A program made the position numbers and the translations under genes. A DNA stretch of 13,379 nt from NCBI GenBank assembly GCA_027625215.1, contig JAQBWJ010000014.1, positions 1-13,379 of the forward strand, in the 5' to 3' direction. Shown one piece after another: positions 8,251 through 13,379 of the stretch (its first letter is position 1; each line of letters begins with the position of its first letter). The notes beneath the pieces were generated by a model. That model searched no databases, had not been told where the DNA came from, and saw only the letters and a list, made by a program, of their open reading frames with translations. Source of the DNA: Candidatus Poribacteria bacterium (lineage in GTDB: Bacteria; Poribacteria; WGA-4E; GCA-2687025).

Positions 8251-8258
8251 CGCGAAAG

Positions 8259-8263
8259 TCCTT
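8259..8263 (-). promoter_or_regulatory. SD that sets the GNAT gene start
   Basis: AAGGA on the minus strand, within a longer purine run GAGGGAAGGA, is 8 nt before the ATG at 8250. It favours this start over the ATG at 8349 that would add 33 residues. Confidence 0.6.
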
Positions 8264-8456
8264 CCCTCGCTCGGTTTGCGGCGGCGTAGATTGGCATGGG
8301 CGGGATTCGTCATTCTCGAACGCGGGCGAAACGCGCTCTTGAGAATCACGCCGCCTATCGTATCGAAAAACGCGCGTGGTCGGAACGGGGCTGGTTATTT
8401 CACGAAGTCAGAAGTCCGATTGAGTTTCATTTAGTGTGCAAGAGAGGGACGATGAA

Positions 8457-8490
8457 CCCCTTCCCCCTGTGGGGGAAGGTTGGGAAGGGG
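8457..8490. repeat. GC-rich palindromic element, probable dispersed intergenic repeat
   Basis: A perfect 9-bp inverted repeat CCTTCCCCC-TGT-GGGGGAAGG (8459-8479) is followed by TTGGGAAGGGG. This last part can pair instead with CCCCTTCCC (8457-8465), so two alternative hairpins exist. Elements of this composition (C-run, short loop, G-run, then a repeated arm) are common as multi-copy intergenic repeats in several GC-rich phyla. Copy number cannot be seen from one window. There is no T-tract after the stem on either strand, so a standard terminator is less likely. Confidence 0.55.
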
Positions 8491-8619
8491 GTTCTCCTAT
8501 ACACCGTTCATACTCAACCCGATTAGCGACTTCAAGCATTATGTCGACATTGGAGCTCGGGCGATTCGACGCGAAGGGTCGTCAAGAGTGATGAAATCGC
8601 GCGCCGGAGTTGACGATCC

Positions 8620-9240
8620 TCAGGCGACGAGCTCGGCAAACGCCCGCAGAATGCTCAACCCCACCCGCTGACTTTTCTCCGGATGGAACTGCGTCGCCAC
8701 GACGTTTTCGTACGCGACGGCGGAGGCGAACTCCACGCCGTAATCGGTCGTCGCGGCGATGACCGACGTGTCGGACGGGTCTGGGTAGTACGAGTGGACG
8801 AAGTAGACGTAATCGCCGTTCTTCACGTCGCTGAAGTGCGGAATCGATTGCTTGAGGCTCAACTCGTTCCAACCCATATGGGGAACTTTTTGACCTTCCG
8901 CGAGGCGTTCGGGACGAAACTTTGTCACCGTGCCGGGCAGAATGCCCAACCCCGCGACTCCGGGCGCTTCCTCGCTCGATTCAAACAGCAGTTGGATGCC
9001 GATGCAGATACCGAGAAACGGTTTCCCACTCGCAATTTCGTCCTTGACCGCTTGAGTCATGCCCGCTTCGTCAAGTCGGTTCATCGCCGCGCCGAACGCG
9101 CCCTGCCCGGGCAGGACGATGGCGTTTGCCTCGCGCAGGACGTTCGGATCGTCCGTGATGACCGCGTTCGCCCCGACATGCTCCAGCCCCTTCTGAACGC
9201 TGCGGAGGTTGCCCATCCCGTAGTCGATCACCGCGATCAT
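8620..9240 (-). CDS. hisH: Imidazole glycerol phosphate synthase, glutaminase subunit HisH
   Basis: This encodes 206 residues, a usual length. It hydrolyses glutamine and channels ammonia to HisF for closure of the imidazole ring. It is a class I glutamine amidotransferase: the N-terminus IAVIDYGMGNLRSV (2-15) is typical, the oxyanion-strand motif is PGQGAFG (44-50; PGVGAFG is commoner), the nucleophile elbow is GICIGIQLL (77-85, Cys79), and the remaining triad is in QFHPEKS (184-190, His186 and Glu188). The substrate-channel region contains VPHMGWN (119-125). The start ATG overlaps the hisB stop by one base (TGATG on the minus strand), so translation is coupled. The partner hisF and hisA do not follow; a 369-nt gene-free stretch comes next, so the other subunit must be encoded elsewhere. 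Confidence 0.97.
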   Translation of the reverse strand: MIAVIDYGMGNLRSVQKGLEHVGANAVITDDPNVLREANAIVLPGQGAFGAAMNRLDEAGMTQAVKDEIASGKPFLGICIGIQLLFESSEEAPGVAGLGILPGTVTKFRPERLAEGQKVPHMGWNELSLKQSIPHFSDVKNGDYVYFVHSYYPDPSDTSVIAATTDYGVEFASAVAYENVVATQFHPEKSQRVGLSILRAFAELVA

Positions 9241-9827
9241 CAGAGGCTTCCCTTCGAGGACAACACCCCCTGCACGCGCGGGTCGAGACTCGTCGCCTGA
9301 TCCAGCGCGCGGGCGAACGCCTTGAACACCGCTTCAATGAGGTGGTGACGGTTCGCGCCGTAGGGAACGTTGACGTGCATCGTCGCGCCGGAGTGGTTCA
9401 CGACGCCGTGAAAGAACTCCTCCGCCAACTCCGCGTCGAAGTCGCCGACTTTACCGCCGTCGAGCGGCGTGTTCCAAACGAGGAAAGGACGCCCGCACAG
9501 GTCGATGTTCACGGTCGCCAACGCTTCGTACATCGGAATCGTCTCGCCGCCGAAGCGCCGCATCCCCGCCTTGTCGCCGATGGCTTGGGCAATCGCCATG
9601 CCGAGACAGATGCCGACATCTTCGGTCGTGTGGTGGAAATCGACCTGGAGGTCGCCTTCGGCGCGGACGCTCAGATCGAGAAAGCCGTGTTTGGCGACGA
9701 GATCAAGCATGTGGTCGAGGAAACCGACGCCCGTGCGGATGTCGCTTTTGCCCGTGCCGTCGAGGTTCAGTTCAAGTTCGATCTGTGTTTCGCCCGTTTT
9801 GCGGGAGACTTGTCCGCGTCGTGCCAC
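9240..9827 (-). CDS. hisB: Imidazoleglycerol-phosphate dehydratase HisB
   Basis: This encodes 195 residues from a GTG start, the usual size of the monofunctional enzyme; no HisB-N phosphatase domain is fused. It converts imidazole glycerol phosphate to imidazole acetol phosphate using two manganese ions. Metal-binding motifs are in order: GFLDHML (35-41), FHHTTEDVGI (64-73) and GANRHHLIEAVFKA (157-170). The C-terminus ends RVQGVLSSKGSL, as usual for HisB. No ATG is near the conserved start. GTG at 9827 and TTG at 9830 are adjacent, with AAGGG 9 or 6 nt upstream, so the true start may be three bases earlier. The long open frame above it (to 10322) crosses the membrane gene and is a shadow. The gene overlaps hisH by one base and lies about 100 nt below the membrane protein gene, with a hairpin-rich spacer between. 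Confidence 0.96.
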   Translation of the reverse strand: MARRGQVSRKTGETQIELELNLDGTGKSDIRTGVGFLDHMLDLVAKHGFLDLSVRAEGDLQVDFHHTTEDVGICLGMAIAQAIGDKAGMRRFGGETIPMYEALATVNIDLCGRPFLVWNTPLDGGKVGDFDAELAEEFFHGVVNHSGATMHVNVPYGANRHHLIEAVFKAFARALDQATSLDPRVQGVLSSKGSL

Positions 9828-9851
9828 CAAATTCAACCCTTCACGGTTCTT

Positions 9852-9915
9852 GGGGGGGACCGAATCCCCCATCCTCGCGGGACGCGCCCTCGCAACGCGA
9901 GTCCCCTGGCAGGGG
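9852..9915. repeat. Hairpin-rich spacer between the membrane protein gene and hisB
   Basis: Three inverted repeats lie in a row: GGGGGA-CCGAA-TCCCCC (9854-9870), CTCGCG/CGCGAG (9874-9879 with 9896-9901, or the tighter CTCGC-AAC-GCGAG at 9889-9901), and CCCCTGGCAGGGG (9903-9915). No T-run follows on the minus strand, so this does not read as an intrinsic terminator. It may be a repeat element or an RNA structure acting on hisB expression. The CCCCTG-x-CAGGGGAAG part resembles the palindrome at 8459-8479. Confidence 0.5.
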
Positions 9916-9931
9916 AAGCGACCCATTCGTG

Positions 9932-10399
9932 TCAACGCGGCAGCCCGATCACCCAGAGGAAGAAGGAGACACTCATCCCGACGATGGCGCCGCTGTAAAA
10001 CGGAACGGGAAGTAAAAACTCCGCCGCCAACAGCCCGTTGATGACCTGCGGCAACACCGCCAACGCCACGCCGACCGCAACCGTCATCCGACCGAGCCGC
10101 GTGTCGAAGATGCGCTCTTTGCCGCGCAGAATCCGCAACCATGATACCCCAAGAAATCGGCTGCCGACGCGCGCATAGAAGTACCCGAACGAGGATGCCG
10201 TTACAAAAACGGAGACGCTTAGTTGCAGGTAGAATCGGTAATCGAACGGGCGTTCGACAATCGTCGCCAACGCCCAAAAGAAGTGCGATAGAATCGCCGC
10301 CGCGACGCCGATGAACAACCATTCCGTCCGCAGATAAAACGGCAGATGTTGCCGCGTCAGATCGGGGTCGAGATCGCGCAGTCGTGGGAGTCTGAGCAT
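9932..10399 (-). CDS. Four-helix membrane protein inside the his cluster, function unknown
   Basis: This encodes 155 residues. Four hydrophobic segments are visible, about 27-46, 57-77, 104-125 and 131-152, so it is an integral inner-membrane protein with short loops. The N-terminus (1-24) and the loop 78-103 are Arg-rich (VGSRFLGVSWLRILRGKERIF), which would place them in the cytoplasm under the positive-inside rule. The end is GLPR. I recognise no family and no catalytic motif. The ATG at 10399 follows AAGGAG at a rather long spacing (11 nt). It lies 36 nt after hisC and about 100 nt before hisB, so it is very likely transcribed with them, but nothing in the sequence ties it to histidine synthesis. 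GC content is like its neighbours, so there is no sign of recent import. Confidence 0.8.
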   Translation of the reverse strand: MLRLPRLRDLDPDLTRQHLPFYLRTEWLFIGVAAAILSHFFWALATIVERPFDYRFYLQLSVSVFVTASSFGYFYARVGSRFLGVSWLRILRGKERIFDTRLGRMTVAVGVALAVLPQVINGLLAAEFLLPVPFYSGAIVGMSVSFFLWVIGLPR

Positions 10400-10435
10400 T
10401 GTGAGGTGGACTCCTTCACTGGTATGAGAGCGTCC

Positions 10436-11509
10436 TTATCCTTCGAGACGAAGCGCGTTCAGGAACGCCGTCGTTTCGTCCGGCGTTCCGGCGGTGACGC
10501 GCAGGCAGTTCGCCATCGCGCCGGGTCGGTTCAGGTTGCGGATGAGAATCCCCGCGTCGACCAACCGACGGAAGATCGTCTCCGCGCCTTTGTTCGCGCG
10601 GAAGAAGACGAAATTCGCGTCCGACGGAAACGGGTGGAACGCCTCGCTCGCCGCCATCGCCGCCGCGACCCGGTCGCGTTGAGCGAGGATTTGACCGACG
10701 AGTTCCTCCGCCGTCTTCGCGTGACGCAACAGGATTCGCGCCGCCGTTTGGCTGAACGCATTGACATTATACGGCAATCTCACCTTGTCGACGCACGCGA
10801 CCCATTCCGGGTCGGCGATCATATAACCGACGCGCAACCCCGCCAACCCGAACGCCTTCGAGAACGACCGCAGCACAATCAGGTTCTTGTGTTCCGCGAG
10901 TCGCGGCAGGAATGTCAGTCCCGAAAACTCGAAGTACGCCTCGTCCATCACAACCAGAACGTTGTCTTGAACGAGCAGCGATTCGATTGCGCCGACATCC
11001 CAACAGTTTCCGGTGGGGTTGTTCGGGTAACTGAAAAAGACGAGATTTGTGCCGTTTGGTTGAATCGCGGCGTCGAGCGATTCGGGGTCGATCTCGAAGT
11101 TCGCGCCGAGCGGGACGCCGACAAACTCGACTCCAGCCACTTGCGACAGGATGCGGTACATCGAGAAGGTCGGCTCCGGCGAGATGACGCGGGCGTCGTC
11201 GCGGGCGAGCGCGAGGATCAACGCGGCGATCAGTTCGTCCGACCCGTTGCCGACGGCGATGTGCGACGGTTCGACCCCTAGATGTTCCGCCAACGCCGCC
11301 TTCAGTACCGCCGCCTCGCTGTCGGGGTAGCGGTTCAGGGGAAGATCGGCGAGCGCGTCGCGGAGTTCGCCCTTGATCAGCTCCGGCACGTCGTAGGGCG
11401 ATTCGTTCGCGTCGAGTTTGATGCGGTGGGGGATCGGCTCGACATGGTACGGGGTGAGCGAATTCAGGTTGTCGCGGAGGAAACGGGTTGAGAGCGGTTT
11501 GTCCGGCAC
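10436..11509 (-). CDS. hisC: Histidinol-phosphate aminotransferase HisC
   Basis: This encodes 357 residues, full length for the family. It is a PLP enzyme that moves the amino group from glutamate to imidazole acetol phosphate, giving histidinol phosphate. Motifs are in order: KLDANESPYD (31-40), AVGNGSDE (85-92), FSYPNNPTG (159-167), VVMDEAYFEF (186-195, Asp189 for the pyridine nitrogen), SFSKAFGLAGLRVGY (215-229, Lys218 forming the Schiff base, Arg226 for phosphate) and CLRVTAGTPDE (335-345, Arg337 for the substrate carboxylate). The start is a GTG with AGGAAG 8 nt upstream; no in-frame ATG precedes it. It lies 28 nt after the DUF4268-like gene. Close aromatic or alpha-aminotransferase paralogues exist in this fold family, but the his neighbours and motif set make HisC the clear call. 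Confidence 0.97.
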   Translation of the reverse strand: MPDKPLSTRFLRDNLNSLTPYHVEPIPHRIKLDANESPYDVPELIKGELRDALADLPLNRYPDSEAAVLKAALAEHLGVEPSHIAVGNGSDELIAALILALARDDARVISPEPTFSMYRILSQVAGVEFVGVPLGANFEIDPESLDAAIQPNGTNLVFFSYPNNPTGNCWDVGAIESLLVQDNVLVVMDEAYFEFSGLTFLPRLAEHKNLIVLRSFSKAFGLAGLRVGYMIADPEWVACVDKVRLPYNVNAFSQTAARILLRHAKTAEELVGQILAQRDRVAAAMAASEAFHPFPSDANFVFFRANKGAETIFRRLVDAGILIRNLNRPGAMANCLRVTAGTPDETTAFLNALRLEG

Positions 11510-11517
11510 GCGGGATA

Positions 11518-11523
11518 CTTCCT
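11518..11523 (-). promoter_or_regulatory. SD for hisC
   Basis: AGGAAG on the minus strand lies 8 nt before the GTG at 11509, inside the 28-nt gap after the inserted gene. It supports the GTG start and shows that hisC kept its own translation signal when the foreign gene arrived. Confidence 0.6.
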
Positions 11524-11537
11524 GTTCTGTAGAGTGC

Positions 11538-12476
11538 TTATTTTACTCGAAGATTATGGATATGACCTCGAAGAGCCTTGTCCAATCGAATCATTGCATC
11601 GACGACTTGTGTGTACACTTGATCCCAGCGATCCTTGTCCCTGTAACCACCGGATTCATATCTGCGCGCAATACGGCAGGCTCGGCGACCTTCAAGTCGT
11701 TCCCATTCCAGTTCCTCACCAAATTCACTCTCGACGGTGATCTTCTGGGCTTCTAGAGTTTCGAAAATCCTCGTGTTTTCTTCCCCAGATTCTTTACCGC
11801 GATCAATGTAGAGCTCTACAGCACTCCCATGCTGAGTCACAGAATAATTGTATCCCAATCCACGGATGCCTGCGCTTGCCGAAATCCAGCTGTAATCGCC
11901 CGGTGATATGTTCTCATGAAGTCGTGTTTTGTTTTTTGCGTCCTCGAGCAGCCCAGTCCAGAATTCACGCCGCAACACATGTCTCTCGGCGATGTCCTTC
12001 TTAGTTGCTCCGACGCTCTTGCCTTCGATGCTAGGTTGCGAAATAACCGTTAGCAGGGGAGCAGGACTGGATTCCCCTATACGGATTGCTTCCAACTTGA
12101 CCAAGTAAAAATCAGCAGCAGAAGACTCGTTTAACCAAGCGATCGCACCGACGTGCTCAGGGCGAGGGTCAGAAACAATCCAAATCGCAGATTTGGCACC
12201 CATCGCTGAAAGATACGTGACCAGTTTCCCAAGGTGATCATGATTGCTGCGTTCCAGCTGATTCTCAATAATCACGGTATTGCCACTTGCGTCTTCTGCG
12301 ACCAAATCAACGTTGAAGTCTCCGGCGGACTGTTCCCGCTCGGCTCCCGTCAAATCCAAATCTAGAACGTCGTTAAGAACGTCAAGATTATCTTGGAGCC
12401 ACGGGGTAAAATCTGTTGCTTCGTTCTGCCAGATTTGACGTAGTGGTACCCGCTGGATTCTTTGAATATCAATCAA
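11538..12476 (-). CDS. DUF4268-like protein with PD-(D/E)XK nuclease-like core, inserted in his cluster
   Basis: This encodes 312 residues from the TTG at 12476. An N-terminal RVPLRQIWQNEATDFTPWL (9-27) leads into a nuclease-like core: GDFNVDLVAED (52-62), then VIIENQLERSNHDHLGKLVTY (68-88), followed by AIWIVSDPRPEHVGAIAWLNE (97-117). Asp57 and the Glu71-x-Gln73 pair match the D...ExQ variant of the PD-(D/E)XK active site. The second half (about 165-312: REFWTGLL, then the ExxKxx-rich end with AMIRLDKAL) fits the DUF4268 C-terminal region. Relatives are found scattered in bacteria as solitary genes; a DNA-cleaving or defence role is inferred, not shown. Composition differs from the neighbours: hand counts of single 60-base lines give 43% and 52% GC here against 62% in hisD, so import is likely. 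No ATG exists near the conserved start. TTG at 12476 has GAGTG upstream; TTG at 12488 is the alternative. Confidence 0.78.
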   Translation of the reverse strand: MIDIQRIQRVPLRQIWQNEATDFTPWLQDNLDVLNDVLDLDLTGAEREQSAGDFNVDLVAEDASGNTVIIENQLERSNHDHLGKLVTYLSAMGAKSAIWIVSDPRPEHVGAIAWLNESSAADFYLVKLEAIRIGESSPAPLLTVISQPSIEGKSVGATKKDIAERHVLRREFWTGLLEDAKNKTRLHENISPGDYSWISASAGIRGLGYNYSVTQHGSAVELYIDRGKESGEENTRIFETLEAQKITVESEFGEELEWERLEGRRACRIARRYESGGYRDKDRWDQVYTQVVDAMIRLDKALRGHIHNLRVK

Positions 12477-12484
12477 TTTGTCAC

Positions 12485-12562
12485 TCAATTGGATACACCA
12501 AATTTGGACTGGTTCGCAGATCGAACCGTCATCGCCGCCCCATGCCCCTCCAACCCTTCCGC
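12485..12562 (-). other. In-frame continuation of hisD beyond the amber codon
   Basis: After the TAG at 12563-12565 the hisD frame runs on for 25 codons to a TGA at 12485-12487. The first 14 residues, AEGLEGHGAAMTVR, match the conserved end of HisD (E. coli has AERLTAHKNAVTLR). Glu and His here align with E. coli Glu414 and the zinc ligand His419. The remaining residues (SANQSKFGVSN) are not HisD-like and coincide with the fall in GC, so the original hisD end was probably replaced at the insertion junction. The fragment is translated only if the TAG is read through. Confidence 0.8.
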
Positions 12563-13379
12563 CTACGCCAGCGTTACGACTGTCTCCGTCAGCCGCGCCA
12601 ACGCCGTCGCCGAGTACGCCAACAGGTTCGAGGTCTTCACGAAGTCCGACACCCCCATCGCCGACGAAAACCGCGCCGTGCCGCCCGTCGGGAGGATGTG
12701 GTTCGGACCCGCCACGTAATCGCCCAACGCTTCGGGCGCCCACTCGCCGACGAATATCCCGCCGACGTTCCGCAGGCGCGTCGCCAGTTGGAAGGCGTCG
12801 CGTGTGTGAACTTCCGCGTGCTCCGGCGCGATCCGATTCGTCAGTTCAACCGCCGCATCGAGGTTTTCCACGAGAAACGCCGCGCCGAACTCCGCGAACG
12901 AGCCACGTATCACCTCCGCGCGCGGAAGCGTCGGCGCTTGCCGTTCGAGTTCAACGTTCGTCGCGTCGGCGATCTCCCGTGAGGTTGTCACGAGGATAGA
13001 CGAACAGTCCTCGCTGTGTTCCGCCTGCGAGATGAGGTCGGCGGCGATGAACGCGGGCGTCGCCGACTCGTCCGCAATGACGAGGATTTCGGAGGGACCC
13101 GCGATCTTGTCCGTGTCCACGACGCCGAACACCTCTTTTTTGGCGAACTGCGAGTACGGGTTGCCCGGTCCGACGATCTTGTCCACCCGCCGGATCGACT
13201 CGGAGCCGTACGCCATCGCCGCAATCGCCTGCGCGCCGCCGCACGCATACACTTCCGACACGCCGCACTCCCGCGCCGCGACGAGCATCGCCGGATGCAC
13301 CTTCCCATCCCGACCCGGCGCAAGACAAACGACGAGTTCTTCCACCCCCGCCACCTTCGCCGGGACGGACGCCATCGTC
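12563..13379 (-). CDS. hisD: Histidinol dehydrogenase HisD, 5' end off window, ends at a premature amber codon
   Basis: The last 271 codons of hisD are visible; the Met at 13373-13375 is internal because the frame is open to the edge. HisD oxidises histidinol to histidine in two NAD-dependent steps at a zinc site. Landmarks (residues numbered from that Met) are VDKIVGPGNPYS (64-75), AGPSEILVIADE (92-103), LISQAEHSEDC (114-124, with Gln117 and His120 matching zinc ligands Gln259 and His262 of E. coli), IAPEHAEVH (182-190, Glu185 and His186 matching catalytic Glu326 and His327) and GDYVAGPNHILPTGG (218-232, Asp219 matching zinc ligand Asp360). The frame stops with TAG after ETVVTLA, about 15 residues short of the conserved end. 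The terminated product lacks the Glu414 and His419 counterparts, so it should be inactive unless the stop is read through or is an error. It is the first his gene seen in the direction of transcription. Confidence 0.93.
   Translation of the reverse strand, partial: TMASVPAKVAGVEELVVCLAPGRDGKVHPAMLVAARECGVSEVYACGGAQAIAAMAYGSESIRRVDKIVGPGNPYSQFAKKEVFGVVDTDKIAGPSEILVIADESATPAFIAADLISQAEHSEDCSSILVTTSREIADATNVELERQAPTLPRAEVIRGSFAEFGAAFLVENLDAAVELTNRIAPEHAEVHTRDAFQLATRLRNVGGIFVGEWAPEALGDYVAGPNHILPTGGTARFSSAMGVSDFVKTSNLLAYSATALARLTETVVTLA

Larger units (their letters stand above)
8251..8619. other. 369-nt gene-free stretch between hisH and the GNAT gene
   Basis: No convincing gene is seen on either strand. 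It holds the SD of the GNAT gene at its left end and a GC-rich palindrome near 8457-8490. The part 8341-8450 is AT-richer than its surroundings and could hold the GNAT promoter, but I find no hexamer pair good enough to call. I see no classical hairpin plus T-tract terminator after hisH. Short frames such as the one at 8452-8526 (plus) read through the palindrome and look spurious. Confidence 0.6.

Noticed and set aside
8452..8526. Short plus-strand frame reading MNPFPLWGKVGKG and on
   Set aside because: The translation merely follows the palindromic repeat. It has no SD and no conserved features beyond it.
9852..9870. Intrinsic terminator before hisB
   Set aside because: The stem is good, but on the minus strand it is followed by CAAGAACC rather than a T-run, and hisB continues the cluster directly.
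12563..12565. Genome-wide recoding of TAG to an amino acid
   Set aside because: TAG ends the PorV-like gene directly after the terminal Phe beta-signal, so it acts as a stop in the same window.
12477..12743. Extension of the nuclease-like gene upstream to 12743
   Set aside because: The added residues lie in hisD in another frame and are Gly/Arg-rich shadow. The family-like N-terminus begins only near 12476.

Overview
The window is about 13.4 kb of GC-rich bacterial DNA. Every gene I can support lies on the minus strand, so transcription runs from high to low coordinates. Two outer-membrane-type proteins, one a PorV/PorQ-like protein ending in a terminal phenylalanine beta-signal, point to a Gram-negative (diderm) host. 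PorV-like proteins and aspartate-rich calcium-loop proteins suit the FCB group or a nearby candidate phylum such as Poribacteria or Latescibacteria. That placement is inference only.

Right part (about 8.6-13.4 kb): a histidine biosynthesis cluster read in the order hisD, a PD-(D/E)XK/DUF4268-like gene, hisC, a four-helix membrane protein, hisB, hisH. hisD runs off the right edge. HisC, HisB and HisH look intact and supply the aminotransferase, the dehydratase and the glutaminase subunit of IGP synthase. hisA, hisF, hisG and hisIE are not in the window. Two genes interrupt the cluster. One, between hisD and hisC, is visibly AT-richer and looks imported. The other, between hisC and hisB, is an unrecognised membrane protein.

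The most striking point is at the 3' end of hisD. The frame meets a TAG at 12563-12565. The same frame then continues with a good match to the normal HisD C-terminus (AEGLEGHGAAMTVR), including the counterparts of E. coli Glu414 and the zinc ligand His419. The terminated protein would lack both. This is a recent nonsense mutation, a sequence error or a recoded stop, and it sits beside the foreign gene.

Middle part (about 7.3-8.6 kb): a 369-nt gene-free stretch carrying a GC-rich palindrome, then a GNAT-family acetyltransferase and a small membrane protein with two predicted helices and a polar tail.

Left part (1-7.3 kb): a tightly packed run of copZ-like copper chaperone, CopA-type Cu(+)-exporting P1B ATPase, PorV/PorQ-like outer-membrane protein, a 780-residue predicted outer-membrane beta-barrel with two calcium-loop motifs, and a membrane-anchored protein with discoidin-like (F5/8 type C) domains that runs off the left edge. 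Gaps are 26, 1, 9 and 21 nt, so these five genes are probably co-transcribed. That would join copper export in the inner membrane with envelope proteins of unknown role.
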